Source: CAZXCQ01 sp964639275 (GTDB lineage Bacteria; Desulfobacterota; DSM-4660; Desulfatiglandales; Desulfatiglandaceae). From it: a DNA stretch of 21,568 nt. A model generated the notes under the pieces. The model was given only the letters and a program-made list of their open reading frames with translations. It ran no database searches and was not told where the DNA came from. The stretch lies in the NCBI GenBank assembly GCA_964639275.1, contig CAZXCQ010000086.1:1-21568 (forward strand). Direction: 5' to 3'. Position numbers and translations under genes: made by a program. Positions 7,793 through 15,125 of the stretch are shown one piece after another (the stretch's first letter is position 1; the number at the start of each line of letters is the position of its first letter).

Positions 7793-8081
7793 TTCCTTCG
7801 ACCCGTCCGACCAGATAAGTACTACAATTTTCAGAAAAACCCATTTGTTCGCCGCAAAGCCGCAGCGATCGCAGAGCTCACTAATTTTTCTTCAGCCGAG
7901 AGACCGGAAAACAGAAAGGAACGACAAGGGAGGTTTGTAGATCGTATTAGTGCAGCTCCGGAAGATCGTAACGGATTCTTAGCAATGAAGACCCTTTGAT
8001 AGCAAGGATGCCGTGACTTACCTAACCGCACAACGGGAGCTTTTTGATGTGAAATGGGTTAATAATGCATTGAATATTTGA
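7793..8081 (+). pseudogene. Possible decayed coding region, family unknown
   Basis: Two abutting plus-strand frames look protein-like but lack a start. Frame one runs 7793-7999 without a stop after a TGA at 7790 and includes RRKAAAIAELTNFSSAERPE. Frame two continues from 7998 to a TGA at 8079 and includes DSKDAVTYLTAQRELFDVKW. A single-base shift near 7995 would join them into about 95 residues. No ATG opens the first frame. I do not recognise the protein; it could be chance. Confidence 0.25.
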
Positions 8082-8316
8082 TCAGAAATTTGAATCGCGG
8101 TAAAATAACAACCTTCCTGCCGAGGTGCCAATTTTGATGGGCTCGCAAAAGGCCTCTGAGACCGTCACTCCCGGGGAGGAAGGGGCCCGGAGAAGGCTCA
8201 TGCACATTTTGAAAACGACAAAGAGTGTATGCGCCATGAAAAACCCCATGGATTAGAGTTTTTATCAGAAACAGCAACCCTCGATGCAACTACCGACGGT
8301 ATCCTAGGGGAAAAAA
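8082..8316. other. Upstream region of GNAT operon
   Basis: No gene supported. It is the leader region of the three-gene operon that begins at 8317, and should hold its promoter. I find no clear -35/-10 pair. A short palindrome CTCCCGGGGAG lies near 8168-8178. Confidence 0.3.
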
Positions 8317-8805
8317 ATGGATGTGATGATATCAGGCGGCTATGTGCCGGGTGCCATTGGCAGAATCACCGAGCTCCACGCAACCTATTATAGCCAGAAT
8401 TGGAACTTTGGTCTCTATTTCGAGGCTAAAGTGGCCACAGGGCTTTCCGAGTTCTTGAACCGGTTTGATCCCGAGCGTGATGGATTTTGGCTTGCAACCA
8501 TTGACGGAGAGATCATCGGTTCAATCGCCATTGACGGGATAAAGACAGATAACGATGGTGCACATCTCAGGTGGTTTATTGTCTTACCCCAACTTGCAGA
8601 TCAGGGAATTGGTACGCTTCTTCTCCGTGAGGCTCTTGAATTCTGCAGGAAACTTAGTTACCGGCGCGTCTATCTGTGGACCTTCCAAGGACTAGATCCT
8701 GCCAGGCATCTTTACGAAAAGTACGGGTTTAAGATTTGCAAGGAGCATAAAGACACCCAGTGGGGGGTCGCTGTCCTGGAACAGATGTTCGAATTGAGAC
8801 TATAA
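8317..8805 (+). CDS. GNAT family N-acetyltransferase
   Basis: A 162-residue cytoplasmic acetyltransferase that would move an acetyl group from acetyl-CoA to an amine. Acetyl-CoA binding motif A is seen as VLPQLADQGIGTLLLREAL (89-107), with the Q-x-x-G-x-G/A type loop DQGIGT. The following YRRVYLWTFQGLDPARHLYEKYGFKI is the motif B region. The sequence, including the FDPERDGFWLATIDGEIIGS block, resembles the GNAT half of MarR-GNAT fusion proteins, but no MarR domain is present. A GGGG-A-rich ribosome site precedes the ATG. It ends 13 bases before the SDR gene, whose AAGGAGG site begins almost at its stop, so the two are cotranscribed. The substrate is unknown. Confidence 0.88.
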   Translation: MDVMISGGYVPGAIGRITELHATYYSQNWNFGLYFEAKVATGLSEFLNRFDPERDGFWLATIDGEIIGSIAIDGIKTDNDGAHLRWFIVLPQLADQGIGTLLLREALEFCRKLSYRRVYLWTFQGLDPARHLYEKYGFKICKEHKDTQWGVAVLEQMFELRL

Positions 8806-8818
8806 GGAGGCCGGTTTG

Positions 8819-9592
8819 ATGATTGAGAAGATATTGTCTTTGGAAGGGAAAGTTACGTTGATCACGGGTGGGAGCCGAGGGATCGGGCAGGCCATTGCAC
8901 TCGCATTTGCCAAGGCCGGGGCGGATGTTGTTGTTTCGAGCCGCAACAAACGGCCCCCTGAACTTGAAAATGTGGCGGAACAGATCCGCGCGCTTGGCAG
9001 AAAGGCGCTGCCAATCCCCGCCCATGTGGGGAAAAAGGAGGATGTTCGAAAACTGGTTGATAAGACCATTGAAGAATTTGGCCGAATCGATGTCTTGGTA
9101 AACAACGCCGGGTCAAACCCGGTTTTGAGCACCATGATAGAGCTTGAAGATCAAGCCTTCGACAAGGTCATGGAGATCAATCTCAAGGGCGCCTTCTTGG
9201 TGAGCAAAGCCGTGGCCAGAGAGATGGTCAAACAGCATGGCGGCAGGATCATCAACATCTCCTCCGTCAGCGGGCTTCGGGGCCGGGCCGACGGGACCGG
9301 GGCTTATTGCATAAGCAAGGCAGGCATGAATATGATGACACAGGTAATGGCCCGGGAACTGGCCCAGTACAACATTCTGGTCAATGCCATCGCCCCGGGT
9401 TCCATCAAGACCGAATTCAGCAGGGTAAACTGGAGCGATCCAGAGCGGAAGGCCCAGCGTCTGAGGGAAATAGAGCTTAAACGATTCGGCGAGCCATGGG
9501 ATGTCGCCTGCCTTGCTCTCTTTCTTGCCACGGATGCCAGTTCGTTTGTAACAGGTGAAATTATCCGGGTGGACGGCGGACAAACCATTTGA
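8819..9592 (+). CDS. SDR family oxidoreductase, FabG-like
   Basis: A 257-residue classical short-chain dehydrogenase. Visible are the cofactor loop TGGSRGIG (16-23), NNAG (95-98), structural Asn121, catalytic Ser148, Tyr163 and Lys167, the APGSIKT region and the C-terminal FVTGEIIRVDGGQTI. The SSRN stretch after the second strand (40-43) has Arg rather than Asp at the cofactor-choosing position, which favours NADP(H). An AAGGAGG site lies eight bases before the ATG at 8819; a TTG three bases earlier is a less likely start. It sits between a GNAT enzyme and a lactonase-like hydrolase in one operon. The substrate is likely a hydroxy or keto compound; it cannot be fixed as a fatty-acid enzyme. 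Confidence 0.92.
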   Translation: MIEKILSLEGKVTLITGGSRGIGQAIALAFAKAGADVVVSSRNKRPPELENVAEQIRALGRKALPIPAHVGKKEDVRKLVDKTIEEFGRIDVLVNNAGSNPVLSTMIELEDQAFDKVMEINLKGAFLVSKAVAREMVKQHGGRIINISSVSGLRGRADGTGAYCISKAGMNMMTQVMARELAQYNILVNAIAPGSIKTEFSRVNWSDPERKAQRLREIELKRFGEPWDVACLALFLATDASSFVTGEIIRVDGGQTI

Positions 9593-9615
9593 TTCTTCAG
9601 AAAGGAGTGTAACGA

Positions 9616-10389
9616 ATGTCTATTCCCACTTATGAAATCTACGCCCTCAAGTACGCCGGCCCCTTTAGCAGACCGGCATCAATGGTATATTGGTTTCAGG
9701 ATATGGATAAGCAGATGCAGATCAATTACTATATCTTTGCCATTCGAGGAGGGGGGAGAACGATCATCGTAGATTGCGGCTGTGCTCCTGACTTGGCCAT
9801 CAGTCGTGACCTGGCTGGCTATGTAAAACCTAGCGAGGTCCTCAAAAGGATCGACATTGTTGCTGAAGACGTGAAATACCTTGTGGCGACCCACCTTCAT
9901 TTTGACCACATCAGCGGAGTTGAGATGTTCCCCCGGGCTATGATTTTCGTTCAGGAAAGAGAGTTCGATTTCTGGATGAATGATCCGGTTGCCAAGAGAG
10001 CCCCTTTCCTTCACCTCGCGGATACTGTCGCCAATCGATATCTGGCTAAACTGGAGGGCGATGAAAGGCTCCGGATCATCCGGGGAGACGAAGAGGTCTT
10101 GCCAGGGATTGAACTACTCTTGTGCCCGGGTCATACCATCGGCCATCAGACGGTAGCCGTGAATACAAAAAAAGGAACTGCCATCATCGGTTCTGATGCG
10201 GCCCATGTATTTGCCAGCTACCGTACAGACATACCCAGTGCGATTATCACCGATATGATCGCGTGGATGAAGAGTTACGATAAGATTCGGGCAAAGGCCT
10301 CAGCCATAGACCTGATCTTCCCTGGCCATGACATCAAACTGATGGATCATTACCCGATGGTTGCGGAAGACGTTTCTCAATTGGTTTGA
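9616..10389 (+). CDS. Metallo-beta-lactamase fold, N-acyl homoserine lactonase-like hydrolase
   Basis: A 257-residue dinuclear-metal hydrolase. The signature THLHFDH gives His93, His95, Asp97 and His98; His173 (CPGHTIGH), Asp194 (GSDAAH) and His238 (FPGHD) complete the metal ligands. Both the length and the layout match the AttM/AiiB lactonase branch. Such enzymes open lactone rings, including quorum-sensing acyl homoserine lactones, but many relatives act on other lactones or esters, and no LuxI/LuxR gene is in the window. AAAGGAG lies eight bases before the ATG, 23 bases after the SDR stop, so this is the third gene of the operon. Together with the SDR it could act on a lactone or hydroxy-acid pathway. 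Confidence 0.85.
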   Translation: MSIPTYEIYALKYAGPFSRPASMVYWFQDMDKQMQINYYIFAIRGGGRTIIVDCGCAPDLAISRDLAGYVKPSEVLKRIDIVAEDVKYLVATHLHFDHISGVEMFPRAMIFVQEREFDFWMNDPVAKRAPFLHLADTVANRYLAKLEGDERLRIIRGDEEVLPGIELLLCPGHTIGHQTVAVNTKKGTAIIGSDAAHVFASYRTDIPSAIITDMIAWMKSYDKIRAKASAIDLIFPGHDIKLMDHYPMVAEDVSQLV

Positions 10390-10432
10390 GACACTGTTTT
10401 TGATGCCTGCGAGATCGATTTAATCACCCGAA

Positions 10433-10510
10433 GTAATGGGGTGGCGCCGTGCTCGTCATCAATGTCGTGCCGAAAAGGCCCTCCTATTTGAGCACTACAA
10501 GCCCCATTAC
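10433..10510. repeat. Nested inverted repeat, possible structured RNA or terminator
   Basis: Outer arms GTAATGGGG (10433-10441) and CCCCATTAC (10502-10510) are perfect over 9 bases. Inside them GTGCTC (10449-10454) pairs with GAGCAC (10490-10495), and a small GCC/GGC pair lies in the loop near 10469-10479. The near-symmetrical internal loop (7 and 6 bases) suggests a real fold. No T-run follows, so it is not a standard terminator. Confidence 0.5.
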
Positions 10511-10562
10511 GGCCAATTAACGCTCGTATTTGTCATATCGAACAAAAATCAATCAAAATTGC

Positions 10563-10591
10563 TTGACATTTCGTATTCGATATTCTATAAA
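10563..10591 (+). promoter_or_regulatory. Near-consensus sigma-70 promoter
   Basis: TTGACA (10563-10568), a 17-base spacer, and TATAAA (10586-10591): a perfect -35, optimal spacing and five of six -10 bases. It is the best promoter match in the window and points at the winged-helix gene starting at 10789. Confidence 0.8.
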
Positions 10592-10611
10592 TAGAACTCA
10601 TCACAGTTCTA
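10592..10611. promoter_or_regulatory. 7-bp palindrome at the transcript start
   Basis: TAGAACT (10592-10598), loop CATCAC, AGTTCTA (10605-10611), touching the -10 box. It is placed where a repressor operator would block transcription, or where it would form a 5' hairpin in the message. Confidence 0.5.
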
Positions 10612-10788
10612 TGTGGAAGAACAATGAATAAGCCAAACGAGCACGGATTTTGAGAAAAAATGCAGTGCGAATTTGGAAAGAGGTTAAACGAGCAGTTAAC
10701 ACGAACTTAGGCGATATGGCGAAGATCCTTGCAACTGGCAAGAGGGTGAGTATTCCATAGGATTAACCAAAAGAGAAAGGAGAAGATT

Positions 10789-11126
10789 ATGAAGCAGGTA
10801 AAGAAGGACCTTCAGGCGATATCCAAGGGCTTGAAGCAGTTGACGAAGAAGACAGAAAAAATGGCCGAAAGATTGGACAAGCTCGAAGAGGCAAAGCCTC
10901 CCAGGAAATCAAAGGCGAAAGCGAAGGCCAGACCCGAGGTCAGCAAAAAATCCCCCAGGGTTTCGGCAAGTGGAGATGTCCTGGAAATCATTAACAGGAG
11001 CCGGAAGGGTATTGATATCAAGACGCTGAGAGACAAGACTGGTCTCGCCGGGAGAAAGATAAACGATATTGTTCACAGGCTCAAGAAAGAGGGCAAGATC
11101 AAGGCCAGTGGAAGGGGCGTTTATGT
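10789..11126 (+). CDS. Lysine-rich winged-helix protein, 3' end lost in gap
   Basis: 113 codons are visible before the run of N. Residues 1-35 form a basic coiled coil (KQLTKKTEKMAERLDKLEE), 36-62 a Lys/Ala/Pro linker like histone H1 tails, and 63-112 a winged helix-turn-helix (DVLEIINRSRKGIDIKTLRD, then LAGRKINDIVHRLKKEGKI and GRGVY). In related proteins the sequence ends shortly after GVYV, so probably only a few residues are missing. It is likely a DNA-binding or nucleoid-associated protein; related small proteins are, as far as I recall, common in Desulfobacterota. It has a strong promoter and a long leader, and an AAAGGAG site eight bases before the ATG. Confidence 0.72.
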
Positions 11127-11226
11127 NNNNNNNNNNNNNNNNNNNNNNNNNNNNNNNNNNNNNNNNNNNNNNNNNNNNNNNNNNNNNNNNNNNNNNNNNN
11201 NNNNNNNNNNNNNNNNNNNNNNNNNN
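11127..11226. other. Assembly gap (100 N)
   Basis: Exactly 100 unknown bases, the conventional placeholder for a gap of unknown size. It truncates the winged-helix gene; any other content is invisible. Confidence 0.98.
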
Positions 11227-11322
11227 TAATACTCACCCGAGTGCATGAAATACGCTGCTGTTTCTCACTTGCTCTCATGCTTCCCACACTCACACAGATT
11301 TTTTTCAACATCGGGGTAAGTC

Positions 11323-12216
11323 TCATAACCGAGCCTTATCCTTGCTCTCGCCCCTATAGTCGTACCAGCCCTTTCCGGTCTTCTCTCCATATTCGCCTTT
11401 GATATAATGCTCAACGAGGCTCGGGGAAGGGAGAAGCGATCGATCACCGGTCTCCCTAAAGGCCTCCATAGCAGCGATGTAGCCCAGGTCGAGACCGGTC
11501 AGGTCGTTTAGCCTAAATGGTCCCATAGGGTGCCCCGCACCAAAGACACAGGCCTTGTCGATGTCCTCCACTGTGGCCACACCCATCTCCAGGAGCCACA
11601 AGGCCTCACGATTAATGGCCCTGAAGATCCGATTCAAGAGAAAGCCATCCACCTCTTTTTTGAGATGGACACCCACCTTCTCCAGCTTTTCACACAGGGC
11701 CGTGGAGATCTTGGCGGTCTCATCCGATGTGTGGGGCCCCTGGACAACTTCTACCAGCTTCATCACCAGCGCCGGGTTAAAAAAGTGGAGATTTACCACC
11801 TTTTCAGGACGTTTGGTGGCATCGGCAATACGAGAGCTGACAATGTACGAGCTGTTTGTGGCAAGGATGGCATGGGGCGGTGACATCTTGTCAAGATCCG
11901 CATAGATCTTTCTTTTTAGATCGAGGACTTCGAGGACGGCTTCAATCACGTAGTCGGCCTCTTTTACTGCTTCACCCAGGCTTGAGGTAAAACTGATGTT
12001 TTCCCGCGCCTGCCTTGCCTGTTCTTCCGTAAGTCGGCCTTTTTCAACGCGACCTGGCAAATATCTGTCTACAAAGGCCTCTGCCTTTTTTAAGACCTCC
12101 TCGCTGATATCCGTGCAGGTGGTCTTGTAGCCCTTTATGGCGCAGAGTGTTGAGATCTGGTGCCCCATGTTGCCGGCTCCGATAACAGCTATGTTCTTTA
12201 CATCATCGATATTCAT
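11323..12216 (-). CDS. 3-hydroxyacyl-CoA dehydrogenase
   Basis: A 297-residue enzyme that oxidises 3-hydroxyacyl-CoA to 3-oxoacyl-CoA with NAD+ (or the reverse), a step of beta-oxidation or butyryl-CoA metabolism. The N-terminal Rossmann loop is GAGNMG (13-18). The active site is complete: Ser122 (ATNSS), His144 (NLHFFNP), Glu156 (KLVEVV) and Asn195 (GFLLNRI). The C-terminal helical domain includes GHPMGPFRLNDLTGLDLGY and ends GEKTGKGWYDY. The length is normal for the single-domain type (HbdA/PaaH-like). An AAAAGGAGG site precedes the ATG. It is divergent from the carboxyltransferase gene, with 222 bases between them that must hold both promoters. Confidence 0.93.
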   Translation of the reverse strand: MNIDDVKNIAVIGAGNMGHQISTLCAIKGYKTTCTDISEEVLKKAEAFVDRYLPGRVEKGRLTEEQARQARENISFTSSLGEAVKEADYVIEAVLEVLDLKRKIYADLDKMSPPHAILATNSSYIVSSRIADATKRPEKVVNLHFFNPALVMKLVEVVQGPHTSDETAKISTALCEKLEKVGVHLKKEVDGFLLNRIFRAINREALWLLEMGVATVEDIDKACVFGAGHPMGPFRLNDLTGLDLGYIAAMEAFRETGDRSLLPSPSLVEHYIKGEYGEKTGKGWYDYRGESKDKARL

Positions 12217-12438
12217 GTCATCCTCCTTTTGTTGATTTTATGTGGCGAGCATTGACCATCCCACTGTGCTTTTCCCTACCCTATTTCGCGCCCAGATTCA
12301 AGCTTTCAATGCAGCCAGGACCTTGAAATCCACGTCACCCCACTTTTTTCTTGACAGGGTCAGATCAGTCAGGTTGATTTAGTTTGCCATAAGACCCACC
12401 TATATGGAAACATCTTTCGTCCATGGAGGGAGAGATCG

Positions 12439-14022
12439 ATGGGAAATTCAAAAAAAGACTCTGATAAGGACTGGACCCCCGAAATCGAAGAACTTCGCCT
12501 CCGTGAATCACTGGCCTCTCAGATGGGAGGAGCCGGCAATCTGGAACGACAACGCGCTCAAGGCCGTCTCAATGTCAGGGAGAGGATTGACAAGCTCCTG
12601 GATAAAGCTTCGTTTCATGAGACCGGGGCCATAACCGGTATCCCGACCCGCGAAGGGGAGCGGCTGGTCAAGCTTTTTCCCTCAAACTTTATCATGGGTA
12701 CCGGCAGGATTGATAACCGCCGGGTGGTCTTGGGGTGTGACGATTTTACCATTAGAGGGGGGGCAGCAGATGCGGCAATCGGACGTAAGGCCCCCTACGC
12801 AGAGCGCATGGCCCTGGATCTTCGTCTCCCCATGATCCGCCTCGTGGAAGGGACAGGGGGTGGCGGAAGCGTCAAATATTTGGAGATGATGGATCGGACT
12901 TATGTGCCCTATAATCCCGCGATGGAGATAATGGAAGAGCTGCTTTCAACCGTACCCGTGGTAGGCGCCGCCCTTGGCCCAGTGGCTGGGCTGGGTGCGG
13001 CCCGGGTGGTTTTCTCCCACTTTTCAGTTATGCCCAGGAAAACGGCCCAGCTCTTTGTTGCAGGCCCTCCTGTTGTGGAACCTGCCACAGGAAAAAGGGT
13101 TGGCAAGGAGGAACTCGGTGGCTCGCATATCCACACCCGTGGCTCCGGTGCTGTGGACAACGAGGTTGGGTCCGAGCAAGAGGCCTTTGAACATATCCGA
13201 CGATTCCTCTCCTTTATGCCCGATTCGGTCTATGAAACCCCGCCCGTTATCGAAGCAGGCGATCCTCCGGATCGCCGTGAGGACGAATTGATCAGGATCA
13301 TCCCAAAAAGCAAACGGCGTCCATATCCGGTGCGCCGGATTCTCCATATGGTGCTCGACAGGGGAACTTTCTTCGAGGTCGGAAAGATGCAGGGGCGCTC
13401 GGTCGTCACCGGTCTGGCGCGTCTTTCGGGTCGGCCCGTAGGTGTATTGGCCAATGACCCCATGTTCCTTGGGGGTGCCATCGACGCCGCTTCCGCCGAA
13501 AAAATGGTGCGCCTTATCGATATGTGTGACACGTTTCACCTGCCAGTGGTCAATTTTGTTGACAACCCCGGGTTTATGATCGGGGTGGAGGCTGAAAGAC
13601 AAGGGACAATCCGCGCGGGAGCGCGTTACATTTTTGCCGTGTACCAGGCCACTGTGCCCTGGTGTTCGATCATCCTGAGACGGGTCTTTGGAGTGGCCGG
13701 CGCGGCCCATGGTAATCATTCACGGCTAAATCTACGCTACGCATGGCCCTCTGGAGATTGGGGATCACTGCCGCTGGAGGGAGGAGTCCAGGCGGCCTAT
13801 AAACGCCAGATAGAGGCCTCCGAGGACCCAAGGGCGTTTAGGGAGGAGATCGAGAAGCGTCTATCAAAAATGACATCTCCATTTCTTACGGCAGAGATGT
13901 TTGGTATTGAGGAAATCATAGACCCCCGGGATACAAGACCGCTTCTGTGTGAGTGGATTGAGACCGCGTACCGGCTACTGCCCAGCGAACTGGGACCAAA
14001 AAGGCGCGGAATGCGGCCATAG
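12439..14022 (+). CDS. Acyl-CoA carboxylase beta subunit (carboxyltransferase)
   Basis: A 527-residue carboxyltransferase like propionyl-CoA carboxylase beta, methylmalonyl-CoA decarboxylase alpha and glutaconyl-CoA decarboxylase alpha. It moves CO2 between a biotin carrier and an acyl-CoA. The first crotonase-like half holds LRESLASQMGG, the RLNVRERIDKLLD helix and the EGTGGGGSVKYLE oxyanion loop; GGSHIHTRGSGAVDNEV links to the second half, which holds FVDNPGFMIGVEAE and ends in the usual PFLTAEMFGIEEIIDPRDTR. A GGAGGGAGAG site precedes the ATG. No biotin carboxylase, biotin carrier or membrane decarboxylase subunit is in the window, so direction and partner are unknown. The neighbouring dehydrogenase suggests acyl-CoA breakdown. 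Confidence 0.9.
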   Translation: MGNSKKDSDKDWTPEIEELRLRESLASQMGGAGNLERQRAQGRLNVRERIDKLLDKASFHETGAITGIPTREGERLVKLFPSNFIMGTGRIDNRRVVLGCDDFTIRGGAADAAIGRKAPYAERMALDLRLPMIRLVEGTGGGGSVKYLEMMDRTYVPYNPAMEIMEELLSTVPVVGAALGPVAGLGAARVVFSHFSVMPRKTAQLFVAGPPVVEPATGKRVGKEELGGSHIHTRGSGAVDNEVGSEQEAFEHIRRFLSFMPDSVYETPPVIEAGDPPDRREDELIRIIPKSKRRPYPVRRILHMVLDRGTFFEVGKMQGRSVVTGLARLSGRPVGVLANDPMFLGGAIDAASAEKMVRLIDMCDTFHLPVVNFVDNPGFMIGVEAERQGTIRAGARYIFAVYQATVPWCSIILRRVFGVAGAAHGNHSRLNLRYAWPSGDWGSLPLEGGVQAAYKRQIEASEDPRAFREEIEKRLSKMTSPFLTAEMFGIEEIIDPRDTRPLLCEWIETAYRLLPSELGPKRRGMRP

Positions 14023-14084
14023 ATGCTGGCTCCGTATTACGAACTCTTTATTGCACATTCCGTTCTGGATACCGGGGATTTCTG

Positions 14085-14432
14085 TTAGGTCCTTGCCCTA
14101 TTTTTTTTGACAAGCCTCATCTCTTTTCGCCGAAGGGCTCGATTAAGGATCTCGAGGGCCTTTTCTTCTATTTTATCCCACGAAATTGAAGGTCCCTTTT
14201 TTATCCGGACCTCTCTTGGTTTGATATAGATATCTTCTACCCCGGGGATGGCCATGATTTCTCTTACAACGAGTTTTCCGACGACACCTAATTCATTGAG
14301 AACTTCCTCTGAGTCTTCCCTGAGGGGGTTTTTGAAATACTCCACCCTGTAGGCCGATATTTCATCTGAGGTGAAAAATGACCTTATTTGCGGATTGGGG
14401 TGTTTATATACCACCACCCGCGGTCCGTTCAT
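14085..14432 (-). CDS. NifU N-terminal-like (Nfu_N) domain protein
   Basis: A 115-residue protein that resembles the N-terminal domain of Nfu/NfuA iron-sulfur scaffold proteins: it has the NPNPQ-like start (HPNPQIRSFF, 11-20), an FKNPL segment, and the GVEDIYIKPREVRIKKG strand pair before SWDKIEEKALEIL. It lacks the CxxC domain that binds the cluster in full Nfu proteins, so it is a stand-alone N-terminal domain, maybe a targeting or delivery adaptor. The tail is strongly basic (RALRRKEMRLVKKNRART). It follows the SagB-type gene by only 6 bases and ends the seven-gene operon; its ribosome site is weak, so translation may depend on coupling. Confidence 0.62.
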   Translation of the reverse strand: MNGPRVVVYKHPNPQIRSFFTSDEISAYRVEYFKNPLREDSEEVLNELGVVGKLVVREIMAIPGVEDIYIKPREVRIKKGPSISWDKIEEKALEILNRALRRKEMRLVKKNRART

Positions 14433-14438
14433 GCCAGT

Positions 14439-15059
14439 TTACCGGCTGCCCCTCCCGATGGGGATTATGTAAAGTGGATCTTCGTCTGCCCCGAGTTTCA
14501 AAACCGACCTCACTTCTTCGTCTCTAAAGGCCCCGATCATCACACTGCCGAGCCCCAAAGAAATGGCCTGCAAACTGATGTTTTGTGCTGCATGCCCCAC
14601 CTCAATATGGGTGTATCTGATACCTCTTTCCCCATATTTGGATGTAATCCGCATGTAAACGGCACACAAGATCACTACAAGGGGGGCATTCCTGACCGAA
14701 CTCTGGCCCAATGAGGCGCTGGAGAGGGCTGCCCTTATGTCTCCGTCCTGGGTCTTGCCAAGTGCGTGTTTATGGGGTCGGTATCGATAAAGACCTTGAG
14801 CAATCTGTTTCACCTTGCCGGCAGCAACATAGAGCTCAAGGGGGTAAAGCGCTCCCGCGGAAGGCGCGGCTCGGTAGCCCCTCTGATTTGTAATCCCCTG
14901 GGCCGACCACAGGAGCTGCGATGTCTCCTCAAGTGTCAAGGGCTCGTCCCGAAAACTCCTGACCGATCTCCTCTTAAGGAGGGTCTTTTCTATGGATATC
15001 TCGCTATCATGTTTTGGCCCGGGCAGTTCTATTGTCCCTGTATGTTCGCTCACGCTCAT
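14439..15059 (-). CDS. SagB/ThcOx-type nitroreductase family flavoprotein
   Basis: A 206-residue FMN-binding member of the nitroreductase superfamily. Motifs: KRRSVRSFRDEPLTLEETSQ (N-terminal FMN site, two overlapping segments), LLWSAQGIT, YRAAPSAGALYPLELYV (typical of the SagB/ThcOx branch), GHAAQNISLQAISLGLG (second FMN site) and the IGRGSR end in place of the usual IGRP or IGYP. In azole-forming systems SagB oxidises azolines, but many stand-alone homologues have no such partners, and no YcaO cyclodehydratase or precursor peptide is visible here. I chose the ATG at 15059, with GGAGG eight bases upstream; the frame is open to 15107. It lies between the CinA-like and NifU-N-like genes. Confidence 0.83.
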   Translation of the reverse strand: MSVSEHTGTIELPGPKHDSEISIEKTLLKRRSVRSFRDEPLTLEETSQLLWSAQGITNQRGYRAAPSAGALYPLELYVAAGKVKQIAQGLYRYRPHKHALGKTQDGDIRAALSSASLGQSSVRNAPLVVILCAVYMRITSKYGERGIRYTHIEVGHAAQNISLQAISLGLGSVMIGAFRDEEVRSVLKLGADEDPLYIIPIGRGSR

Positions 15060-15125
15060 GACCCATACCTCCATGCTTGTGGTAACAAAAAAAGACCACT
15101 CCATCACTCCCGCGGTAGAAGGTGA

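Larger units (their letters stand above)
10390..10788. other. 399-base intergenic region with structured and regulatory DNA
   Basis: No standard gene. In order: a nested inverted repeat (10433-10510), a near-consensus promoter (10563-10591), a palindrome at the expected transcript start (10592-10611) and a leader of about 190 bases with very short reading frames: a 9-codon frame from the ATG at 10624, and a 36-codon TTG frame at 10650-10760 containing NAVRIWKEVKRAVNTNLGDM. Neither short frame has a good ribosome site. Confidence 0.55.

Noticed and set aside
9616..10389. Quorum-quenching system
   Set aside because: The fold and metal ligands fit a lactonase, but no LuxI or LuxR gene is in the window and relatives have varied substrates.
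11127..11226. Low-complexity repeat or CRISPR-like tract at the break
   Set aside because: It is a run of exactly 100 N and carries no sequence information.
12351..12379. TTGACA followed at 17 bases by TTGATT as promoter of the carboxyltransferase
   Set aside because: The -35 is perfect but the -10 matches at only three positions; kept as unproven.
13024..13719. Minus-strand frame of 231 residues
   Set aside because: It is antisense to the clearly recognised carboxyltransferase and is a shadow of its codon bias.
14439..15059. Azole-containing peptide (TOMM) biosynthesis cluster suggested by the SagB-type enzyme
   Set aside because: No YcaO or E1-like partner and no short precursor peptide could be found nearby.
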